Positions 14,705-21,500 of a stretch of 35,327 nt of DNA are shown in pieces (positions within the stretch are counted from its first letter, which is position 1; each line of letters begins with the position of its first letter). Source of the DNA: Alienimonas sp043951915 (GTDB taxonomy: Bacteria > Planctomycetota > Planctomycetia > Planctomycetales > Planctomycetaceae). The notes under the pieces are model-generated. The model saw only the letters and a list, made by a program, of their open reading frames with translations, was not told where the DNA came from and searched no databases. A program made the translations under genes and the position numbers. The stretch spans positions 1 through 35,327 of the forward strand of contig NZ_JBINJD010000041.1 in the NCBI RefSeq assembly GCF_043951915.1, written 5' to 3'.

Positions 14705-17199
14705 TCGAACAGTCCGTCGATGAGGTCGGTCTTCTGTTCCTGACGGGTGCGATCGAGCAGATCGCCCTGTCGGTCCACGAGTTGTTGAAAGTCCCGTACC
14801 AATTCGTGGTACTCGGCGAGCTCCTCCATCTCCCGGAGGACCGCGGCCATCGCCGCGGCGAGTCGATCGACGGACTGGGCCGCGGCCCGGGCGGCGGCGG
14901 CCCGCTCCGCTGGCGACGCTCCGCTCTCCGCGGCGACGCGGAGGGCGCCGGCGGCCCGATCGGCCTCCGGAAAATGCCGGTCGGCAATCTCTGAGAGCGG
15001 TTGGAGGATCAGCTCTTCCAGCCGGGAGACGGAGTTCGACGTCTGCACGCCGTTATTGAGCAGTTCGGCGAGGATCTCGCGGAAACCGCTCTGCACGGCG
15101 TCGGCCTGCCCGGCGTTCTGCCCCAACTCCGAGGCAGCCAGACCGGCGGTGCGGCGGACGTCCGCCTCGGAGGTTTGCTCGGAGATCAGGGCGAGGTCGT
15201 CGCCGACGGCGTTCACTTCCTCCAGGCTACGTTCAAAGATCCGGCGGAGATTCACCTCCCGATCGAACAGCTGGGCGAGCAGTTCCTCGGGGGTGACGAT
15301 CCGGAAGCTGCGCTCCGGGCCGCGGCCCACGCCGGGGCCGGTCAGATCGTTCGCGTCCTCGGCGACCACGACCAGGGTCAGCATCTGCCCGACCTTCGGA
15401 TCGAGACCGGCGACCTCGAAGCGTTCCGCATCCGGGTCGGCGCTGCGGGCGGGGTCGCGGTCGCCGACGTCGAATCGCTCCGGCAGATTGCGCGGCCGGA
15501 CGCGGAATCGCCGCTCCCGCCACTGCGGCTCCGCGGAAGTCTCGGCCACGGCGGCGCCCTCCCCGGCGTCCGTCTCCCCGTCGTCCGTCTCTTCATCGGC
15601 GCTGCCGCCTGCGGGGGCGGTCGCAACGGCTTCGTCGCCGGAGAGTTTGTAGAGGAAGCGGGCCGCGGCGACGCCGTAGTCGTCTTCGATCAGGCCCACG
15701 AAGGGCACGGAGGCGGTGCGGGTCAGCACGTCGGAAACGCCGACCGGCTCCGCCCGCACCTTCGGCGGGTCGTCCGTCTGCCCGGCGAGCACCAATCGCA
15801 CTGGGGATTGGCTGCGGATGCCGTCCGCGTCCTCCAGCTCCACCGCGACGCGGGCACCGGGACGCACGCCCACCGTCCCGTCGGCGGGCGGGAACGGGTC
15901 CGCAGGCGTTTCGCCTTCGGCCGACGGAGTGGGCTCCGGGGGGAGCATCGTCAGCGGCACGTGGACCGCGGTCTCGCCCGCGGAGGATTGCAGCGTCGTC
16001 GGCACGGCTTCGCCGTCGATCGTCACCCGGGCGGCGGCGAGCGGCTTGTTCGCTTCGAGGATCAGGTTGAACTCCGTGCCGACCGGCACGGTCGCCTTCG
16101 CCCCGCGGACCGGGCTGACCTCCGGCTCCCGATCGCCGTCCGCCGTGCGGGCGTTCTGCCGCATGTAGTCGGGGTACTTGGCCGCGAGGGCCACCCGCCG
16201 CGGGCGGGGCGGGTCGACCGCCTCGATCACGTAGGGCGTGCGGGTGACGAAGTCGCCGCCGGTCAGCCAGACGGTCATGCCGTCGCGGACCTCGTCCAGC
16301 GCGAAGCGGAACTGTCCCGGGCCGTTCGGGAGGGCGAAGCTGCGGCCGGTGGCACCGCCGGCGGTTTCGCGGGTGACGGTGACCTGCTCCGGGGGCGTCC
16401 AGGGGCCGCCGCCGGGCCGTTCGCCGTCCGCGACGCCGATCAGCAGCACGAGGTCCGCTCCCCGCGGGTGGCGGTGCGGCTCGCCGGGGGTCAGCAGCTT
16501 GCGCTCCTCCCCCGGCGGCAACACCGCGGCGACGGAGAGGTTCGTGGTGCGAACCCGGTAGATCTCGGCGAGTTGTACGTAGGCGTCGGACAGCCGGCGG
16601 ACCGCGTCCGACTGCCAGAGACCGAAGGCGACGGTGCCGGCGAGCAACACGGCGGCGAGGGCCAGATCGCGGCGGAGCGGGGCCGGGTCGAACAGTTCAC
16701 CGGTCGGCAGGGCCTGCACGCGTTCAGCGGCGTCGCGGGCGGCCCGGTCGGCGAGAGCGCCGGTGAACGGCGATTCCTGCCGGGCGACCCCCGGGTTTTC
16801 CGCCCGCTCCACCGCGAGCACCAGCCGGCCTCGGAGGTCCGGGAAGCGGCGTTCCACCGCCAGGGCGAGGTCTCGCGGGGCCGCGGAGACGACCAGCCGC
16901 CCCACCAGCCAGATCGCCGCCACGCTGAACAGCAGCAGGACGGCGGCGGCGTCGAAGCCGATCCGCAGCCAGGTCGGCAGTTCCAGCCGGGTTGCGTAGA
17001 ACCAGGCGTCGTCTAGCCAGAGGGCGGCCCAGAACACGCCGACGGCCGTCAGCGCGACCAGGGCGAGGCCGCGGAGCAACACGTAGGTCCGCAGGCGGGT
17101 CCGCACCGCGGAGAGCAGGCGCCCCAGCTCCGGCCGCAGGGCGGGCGAGGCCGGTCCGCCGGCGCCGGGGGTCTCCGCGAGGGCGGGCGGCGAGGGCAT
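14701..17199 (-). CDS. DUF4175-like membrane protein, first gene of the envelope operon
   Basis: This is about an 832-residue protein. Three hydrophobic helices are visible in the first quarter: GLALVALTAVGVFWAALWL (about 45-63), AAAVLLLFSVAAIWLVGRLV (about 82-101) and LALAAVLLAGTVAFGLW (about 170-186). A large, probably periplasmic, part follows with beta-rich stretches (VAVELEDADGIRSQSPVRLV; IVTPEELLAQLFDREVNL). The final 200 residues are coiled coil. This layout matches the DUF4175-type proteins often found beside MoxR-linked operons; function is unknown. The start is uncertain: ATG at 17199 (PSPPALAE) was chosen because it begins just before the conserved-looking part. ATG at 17262 would add 21 residues. 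Neither has a clear ribosome-binding site. Promoter elements for the operon should lie in 17200-17360, where I see no obvious motif. Confidence 0.65.
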   Translation of the reverse strand: MPSPPALAETPGAGGPASPALRPELGRLLSAVRTRLRTYVLLRGLALVALTAVGVFWAALWLDDAWFYATRLELPTWLRIGFDAAAVLLLFSVAAIWLVGRLVVSAAPRDLALAVERRFPDLRGRLVLAVERAENPGVARQESPFTGALADRAARDAAERVQALPTGELFDPAPLRRDLALAAVLLAGTVAFGLWQSDAVRRLSDAYVQLAEIYRVRTTNLSVAAVLPPGEERKLLTPGEPHRHPRGADLVLLIGVADGERPGGGPWTPPEQVTVTRETAGGATGRSFALPNGPGQFRFALDEVRDGMTVWLTGGDFVTRTPYVIEAVDPPRPRRVALAAKYPDYMRQNARTADGDREPEVSPVRGAKATVPVGTEFNLILEANKPLAAARVTIDGEAVPTTLQSSAGETAVHVPLTMLPPEPTPSAEGETPADPFPPADGTVGVRPGARVAVELEDADGIRSQSPVRLVLAGQTDDPPKVRAEPVGVSDVLTRTASVPFVGLIEDDYGVAAARFLYKLSGDEAVATAPAGGSADEETDDGETDAGEGAAVAETSAEPQWRERRFRVRPRNLPERFDVGDRDPARSADPDAERFEVAGLDPKVGQMLTLVVVAEDANDLTGPGVGRGPERSFRIVTPEELLAQLFDREVNLRRIFERSLEEVNAVGDDLALISEQTSEADVRRTAGLAASELGQNAGQADAVQSGFREILAELLNNGVQTSNSVSRLEELILQPLSEIADRHFPEADRAAGALRVAAESGASPAERAAAARAAAQSVDRLAAAMAAVLREMEELAEYHELVRDFQQLVDRQGDLLDRTRQEQKTDLIDGLFE

Positions 17200-17360
17200 C
17201 GACGTCTCGTGCGAGGGGCGGCGGCCGACGGCCTTCACAGACCGTTCATCTGTCCGACGCATCGTAGCGGTCGCCGGTTCCCGTGAAAGCCGTTGCGTCG
17301 ATCCGCCCCCATCCCGACCGACCGCCCGGCCGCCGGTTTCTCCCTCCCTCAGTCCGTCGT

Positions 17361-18710
17361 TCAGCCCGCGAAACCGAGGCCGGGACCGTCCAGTTCCGCG
17401 GTGCGAACGACGCCATCGGAGATCTCGAACAGGCCGGGATATTTCGGCGCCCAGGCCGCGTTCGGGGCCGGACAGTACTGGCGGCCGTTGCCCTCGATCG
17501 CGGCGACCGTCGGGATGCGGGCGGCGAGGCTGGCGGAGTGCAAAAAGGAGGCCCCCGGGCAGGTCAGATCCTGCACGCAGAGGAACAATCCCAGCTTCTG
17601 GGCCGCGGCGCCCATCAGCAGGCTCTCCGTCTGCCCCTTGCAGGCCTTCAGGGCGACGCCGCTGTAGCCGAGATCGACCGCCCGCAACAGGGCGTCGTAG
17701 CCGGTCAGCGATTCGTCGATCACCACCGGCTTGATCGCCGCCGCCTCGTGCACGGGGATCGGGTGCTCCTCCAGATCGCGGTGGGTGGGCTGTTCGAGGT
17801 ACTGAATCCGGTCGAACGCCGCCGGGCTGCCGGCCCGTACCCGGTTGAGGAACTCGACCACGTAGGCGGCGTCCTCGCACTTCTCGTTGAAGTCGCAGGA
17901 GTACTGCCACGCGGCGCCCTGCCCCTTCGCCTCGGCGACCGTCCGCTCGACGCGCAGGACGCGGTCCACGTCCCAGTCGAGGTCGTCGCCGGCCAGTTTG
18001 ATTTTGAAGTGGGTCAGACCGTCGGCGGCGACCCATTCCGCCAACGTTTCGGGTAGGCCGTCGCCGATGGCCTGTTCCACGTCGGCGTCGGTGAGCGGGT
18101 CGAGGGCCCCGACGAGGTGATAGAGCGGCATCGTCGGCTTCGGCGCCCGCAGCGTGTACGGCTCCAGCGTCTCCCCGGCGAAGCGCTCATCGAGGTAGGC
18201 GGAGAGGTCTTGGTTCAGAAACGCCGGCCCGAGCACGTCGAAGCTGCTGCGGTCGTGCACGCGGCCGACGGCGTCGTGCAGGGCAGCGTCGATCGGCGAG
18301 GCGGCGACGAGTTGAGCCAGCGGCGGGACCGGCTCCGACTGCACGCCCTCCGCCCGGAGCGAGCGGGCCGTCTCCTCGTGCGTCTGGAGCAGACGGGTCC
18401 CGTGTTCGATCGCGTCGCCGTACACATTGAGACGGCCGAACGCGACGCCGGTCCGCTCGGCGAACGCTTTCATCGCGGACTCCGCCTCGCTGACGGAGAC
18501 CGCGGCGCTCGGCCAAGCCCAGACGTTGCCGACCGGCATCGAGCCGTGCCCGGTCGCGATTCTGCCGTCCCGCCGCTCCACGGTGACGGCGGCGTTGATG
18601 AGGTCGGTGCGGTCCACAACGCGGCCGCCGAACTTCAGCGGGGCGCGGAACGGGACCGGTTCGAACGTCACCTCGCAGGCGACGACGCGGACGTCGTGGG
18701 GGTTGCTCAT
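17361..18710 (-). CDS. Enolase-superfamily enzyme (mandelate racemase/muconate lactonising type), substrate unknown
   Basis: This is a 449-residue TIM-barrel enzyme of the enolase superfamily, whose members abstract a proton alpha to a carboxylate using Mg2+. An N-terminal capping domain covers about 1-190. The barrel carries a KxK motif at Lys236-Lys238 (FKIKLAGDD), candidate metal ligands Asp273 (CDFNE), Glu306 (YLEQPT) and Asp332 (VIDES), and a second-half lysine pair in ALKACKG (Lys355, Lys358). All parts expected for catalysis appear present. The chain is longer than typical dipeptide epimerases or muconate cycloisomerases (about 360-370), mainly before the barrel. It lies 24 bases downstream of the ATP-grasp gene on the same strand and shares the locus with H4MPT-pathway genes, so a cofactor-biosynthesis or C1-related role is possible (inference). 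The ATG is at 18710. Confidence 0.85.
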   Translation of the reverse strand: MSNPHDVRVVACEVTFEPVPFRAPLKFGGRVVDRTDLINAAVTVERRDGRIATGHGSMPVGNVWAWPSAAVSVSEAESAMKAFAERTGVAFGRLNVYGDAIEHGTRLLQTHEETARSLRAEGVQSEPVPPLAQLVAASPIDAALHDAVGRVHDRSSFDVLGPAFLNQDLSAYLDERFAGETLEPYTLRAPKPTMPLYHLVGALDPLTDADVEQAIGDGLPETLAEWVAADGLTHFKIKLAGDDLDWDVDRVLRVERTVAEAKGQGAAWQYSCDFNEKCEDAAYVVEFLNRVRAGSPAAFDRIQYLEQPTHRDLEEHPIPVHEAAAIKPVVIDESLTGYDALLRAVDLGYSGVALKACKGQTESLLMGAAAQKLGLFLCVQDLTCPGASFLHSASLAARIPTVAAIEGNGRQYCPAPNAAWAPKYPGLFEISDGVVRTAELDGPGLGFAG

Positions 18711-18734
18711 GGGGAGACGAGCATCGGCGACGCT

Positions 18735-19865
18735 TTAGGCCGGCGCCAGTCGGCCCGTCACCTCCTTGGCCAACGCCGCGATCCGGCGGGCCGTGACGGA
18801 TGGCCGTCCGTCGCCGGGCGTGAATTCCAGCACGGAGCACACCGGCTCCCCGCGCTTTATCAACGAGCCGGGAGCGGGCACGTCTGCAACACCGTCCAAA
18901 AAGGACGTTTTGCGGAGCGGCAATTCAGGCGCCCGGCAGTCGAACGGGGCGAAGACGATCCGTTTGCCGGCGTGGAGATGCGTCGGGGGATCTTCCCGCC
19001 CAAAGGGGTTGCGGAGCAGGTCCATGCTCGCGGTGAACCGGGGATTGACCTCGACCACTCGGAGGAACTCCGGCGGGTCGTCGCCGCGGCCGACCGTGGC
19101 GGCAAAGTCCACGCTGAACGGCCCCTCCAATTCGAACGCTTCCGCCAAGGCAAACGCCGGTTTCGACATCGGCTCCGACCAGACCGGGACGTTCCAGGCG
19201 CTGAGCGAACGAAAAGCGAAGTCTTCGGCGCCGCCGTCAACCGGCGGGTCGAGCCAATCCGTGTGCCCGAGCGGCCTCACCTCTCGCTTCACCCTGACGC
19301 CGACTGCGGAACAGTGGTGCAGCGCGTCGATCTCCTTCAGGACATACGGCGGCCGAAAGCCGTCCCGCTCCTGAAAGTAGTGCGGCTCCCGCAGGGTCGG
19401 GTGCCCTGCGGCCTTACGGTTCCACACGACGATCCCCCGCCCCCCACAGCTCGCCCGCGGTTTGAGCAGCCACGTCCCGTCGGCCGGCGGCGGGTCGTGT
19501 TCCACGCGCACCTCCAATGCCGGCAGACCGGCCTCCCGCAGCACGGTCCGCACCCGCACCGGGTCCCTCACGGCCCGGAGCACGTCGCCCGGGTTCCCCC
19601 GCAGCGGGGCGAGGGCGGCGCAGCGGTCGACGAGGTCCGGGCGGTTCTCCAGCGGGCCGGTGTACATCCACGGCACGCCGAGTTCGCCGACGACCCGTTC
19701 CACCTGTTCGTCGCTGCCGTCCCATTTGAAGCACGGCTCCGCCACCGCGAGCAGGTCGAGGTCGTTGTACCGGTCCAACGCCGCGACCTTCAGCCCGGCC
19801 CGCACGGCGCACCACGCCGCGGCCCGGACGCTGCCGCCGACGATCAGCAGGTCGGGGGTCGCCAT
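18735..19865 (-). CDS. ATP-grasp protein of the H4MPT/C1 cluster type (OrfY-like)
   Basis: This is a 376-residue ATP-grasp ligase. ATP-grasp enzymes join a carboxylate to an amine or thiol through an acyl-phosphate. The nucleotide site is recognisable: LLKPRASCGGRG at 133-144, with Lys135 and the glycine-rich loop, and the Mg2+ site VVEVNPRFTASMDL at 270-283 (Glu272, Asn274, Arg276). An N-terminal pre-ATP-grasp Rossmann-like domain begins LLIVGGSVRAAAWCAVRAGL. ATP-grasp genes called orfY sit in the archaeal-type C1 clusters of methylotrophic proteobacteria and planctomycetes. A ligase step in building methanofuran- or H4MPT-type cofactors is the usual suggestion, not proven here. It is divergent from fae across 86 bases, which should hold promoters for both, and is followed by the enolase-like gene. 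The ATG is at 19865. Confidence 0.82.
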   Translation of the reverse strand: MATPDLLIVGGSVRAAAWCAVRAGLKVAALDRYNDLDLLAVAEPCFKWDGSDEQVERVVGELGVPWMYTGPLENRPDLVDRCAALAPLRGNPGDVLRAVRDPVRVRTVLREAGLPALEVRVEHDPPPADGTWLLKPRASCGGRGIVVWNRKAAGHPTLREPHYFQERDGFRPPYVLKEIDALHHCSAVGVRVKREVRPLGHTDWLDPPVDGGAEDFAFRSLSAWNVPVWSEPMSKPAFALAEAFELEGPFSVDFAATVGRGDDPPEFLRVVEVNPRFTASMDLLRNPFGREDPPTHLHAGKRIVFAPFDCRAPELPLRKTSFLDGVADVPAPGSLIKRGEPVCSVLEFTPGDGRPSVTARRIAALAKEVTGRLAPA

Positions 19866-19935
19866 GGGAGAATCGCGTCGGGTCGGGTGAAACGAACGGG
19901 GCGAGATCGTAGGCTCCGGCCCCGCTCATCCCGTT

Positions 19936-19949
19936 TTCGAGAGATCGAA
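19936..19949 (+). promoter_or_regulatory. Hairpin with GAGA loop directly before fae
   Basis: The sequence TTCGA-GAGA-TCGAA forms a 5-bp stem with a GNRA-type loop, ending 2 bases before the fae ATG at 19952. The GAGA of the loop is the only Shine-Dalgarno-like sequence at a sensible distance (7 bases). The fold would therefore present or hide the ribosome-binding site. The role is inferred from position only. Confidence 0.4.
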
Positions 19950-19951
19950 CC

Positions 19952-20449
19952 ATGTCCCTGCACGTCGGCGAAGCCCTGGTGGGCGAAGGCAACGAAGTCG
20001 CCCACATCGACCTGATGATCGGCGACAAGTCCGGCCCCGTCGGGCACGCCTTCGCCAACGCGCTCTCCCGCCAGTCGGCCGGCCACAGCAACCTGCTGGC
20101 CGTGCTGGAACCGAATCTGGCGGTCAAACCGGACACCGTCATGGTCACCAAGGTGACCATCAAGGGCGCCAAGCAGGCGGTCCAGATGTTCGGCCCGGCC
20201 CAGTACGCCGTCGCCAAGGCCGTCGCCGACTGCGTCGCCGACGGGACGATCCCGGAGGATCAGGCTGAAACGCTGTGCATCGTCTGCGGCGTGTTCATCC
20301 ACTGGGAAGCGGACGACGACAAGAAGATCTACGAATACAACTACGAGGCCACCAAGCTCGCCGTGCAGCGGGCGATGAAGCAGGAGCCGAAGGCGGCCGA
20401 AGTGACCTCCAAGAAGGATTCCGCCAAGCACCCGTTCTCCGGCGTGTGA
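19952..20449 (+). CDS. fae: Formaldehyde-activating enzyme
   Basis: Fae condenses formaldehyde with tetrahydromethanopterin to methylene-H4MPT, the entry step of the H4MPT-linked formaldehyde oxidation pathway in the cytoplasm. The 165-residue protein matches the family end to end: GEALVGEGNEVAHIDLMIGD at 6-25 with the conserved catalytic His18, HSNLLAVLEPNL, VTKVTIKGAKQAVQMFGPAQ, and FIHWEADDDKKIYEYNYEAT near the C-terminus. It is a stand-alone Fae, not the Fae-Hps fusion of some archaea. The next gene is mtdB, the following enzyme of the pathway, 111 bases downstream. A REP-like inverted pair fills the gap between them. The ATG at 19952 is supported by the conserved N-terminus beginning at once. 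Confidence 0.97.
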   Translation: MSLHVGEALVGEGNEVAHIDLMIGDKSGPVGHAFANALSRQSAGHSNLLAVLEPNLAVKPDTVMVTKVTIKGAKQAVQMFGPAQYAVAKAVADCVADGTIPEDQAETLCIVCGVFIHWEADDDKKIYEYNYEATKLAVQRAMKQEPKAAEVTSKKDSAKHPFSGV

Positions 20450-20462
20450 CGCTCTCTGATGT

Positions 20463-20483
20463 GTGGGGTCCGCTCTGCGGACC
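20463..20483 (+). repeat. REP-like element B, copy 1
   Basis: The head GTGG is followed by a perfect 7-bp stem GGTCCGC/GCGGACC with loop TCT. The arrangement is typical of REP sequences: a GTAG-like tetranucleotide at the foot of a GC-rich hairpin. It lies 14 bases after the fae stop and may also stabilise or end the fae mRNA. Confidence 0.7.
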
Positions 20484-20529
20484 GGTGAGAGCGCCCGCAG
20501 CCCGCCGAAGATCGACCGCGCAACTGAAC

Positions 20530-20550
20530 GGTCCGCGGAGCGGACCCTAC
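20530..20550 (-). repeat. REP-like element B, copy 2, inverted
   Basis: On the minus strand it reads GTAG and then the same 7-bp stem with loop TCC, matching copy 1 at 19 of 21 positions. The two copies point toward each other. Copy 2 ends immediately before the GGAG at 20551-20554 that serves as the mtdB ribosome-binding site, so its folding could affect mtdB translation. Confidence 0.7.
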
Positions 20551-20560
20551 GGAGTCCGTC

Positions 20561-21358
20561 GTGAAGAGAATCCTGCTCCACCTCGACGCGGACGCCCAGC
20601 CGTCCGCGTTCGATCGGATCGTCGCCCTCGACGCCGGGGCGGACGAGGTTCTGTCCTACGGCGGCGTCACGCCGGACGGCGCCGTCGCCCTGACGCACGG
20701 GGCGATCTTCACCCGCGGGCCGGAGGATCTGAAGCACACGGCGATCTTCGTCGGCGGGTCGGACGCGGAGCGGGCGGAGGCGATCGCCGAAGCCGTCCGC
20801 GGGGCCTTCTTCGGGCCGCTGCGGGTCAGCGTCCTGCGCGACCCGAACGGGGCCAACACCACCGCGGCGGCCGCCGTCCTCTCCGTGCTCGCCGACGACG
20901 GGTTCGACGGCCCGGCGGCCGTGCTGGGCCTGGGGCCGGTCGGCGGCCGCGTCGCGGCGCTGTTGAAGGAACGGGACGTCGCCGTCCGCACCTACGACCC
21001 GGACGAGCGCCGGCAGGGGGCCGCGGAGAGCGTCGCCGACGCGATCGCCGGCGCCGCGGCCGTCTTCGCCTGCGGACCGGCCGGGGTCGAGGTCGCGTCG
21101 CTGCCGGAATTGGCCGCGGCCGGCGTCCGGGTCGCCGTCGACCTCAATGCCGTGCCCCCCGCGGGGGTGACGGGGATCGAATCGCACGACCGGGCGGAGG
21201 ACCGCGACGGCGTCCGCTGTTACGGGGCGCTGGCGGTCGGCGGGCTGAAGATGAAGATCCACAGGGCGGCCGTCGCGGCCCTGTTCGAGGCGAACGATCG
21301 GGACCTCGGGGCCGCGGAGGCGCTGGCGATCGGCGAAGGCCTGTCGCGCGCGAAGTGA
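20561..21358 (+). CDS. mtdB: NAD(P)-dependent methylene-tetrahydromethanopterin dehydrogenase
   Basis: This enzyme oxidises methylene-H4MPT to methenyl-H4MPT, the step after Fae. The 265-residue protein resembles MtdB of methylotrophs throughout: KRILLHLDADAQPSAFDRIV at the N-terminus, TAIFVGGSDAE, DPNGANTTAAAAVL (94-107), the nucleotide-binding GLGPVGGR (123-130), DLNAVPPAGVTGI and YGALAVGGLKMKIHRA. It is shorter than MtdB of Methylobacterium by a trimmed region after the Rossmann loop. Cofactor preference (NAD or NADP) cannot be read with certainty. The start is GTG at 20561, preceded by GGAG with a 6-base spacer, a good ribosome-binding site. Methenyl-H4MPT cyclohydrolase and the formyltransferase/hydrolase genes needed to finish the pathway are not in this window. 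Confidence 0.93.
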   Translation: MKRILLHLDADAQPSAFDRIVALDAGADEVLSYGGVTPDGAVALTHGAIFTRGPEDLKHTAIFVGGSDAERAEAIAEAVRGAFFGPLRVSVLRDPNGANTTAAAAVLSVLADDGFDGPAAVLGLGPVGGRVAALLKERDVAVRTYDPDERRQGAAESVADAIAGAAAVFACGPAGVEVASLPELAAAGVRVAVDLNAVPPAGVTGIESHDRAEDRDGVRCYGALAVGGLKMKIHRAAVAALFEANDRDLGAAEALAIGEGLSRAK

Positions 21359-21500
21359 ATTCTCGGGACGGTCCGGGTTGGAGAAGACGGGGGGCCGCTG
21401 CTATGTCCCCGCATTCCGGCGTTCGTGCCCCGTTTTCCGGGGGGCGATTGCGCCGGCGCCCGAACGAGTCGGGCGTCATTGCCGCCCAAGGACGTCGCCC

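Noticed and set aside
17283..18056. Plus-strand open frame opposite the enolase-like gene
   Set aside because: It is a shadow of a gene with a complete enolase-superfamily active site on the other strand; no recognisable motif of its own.
21378..21500. Longer N-terminus for BamA
   Set aside because: The extra 41 residues are basic and would put the signal peptide in an internal position; the ATG at 21501 gives a normal signal peptide.
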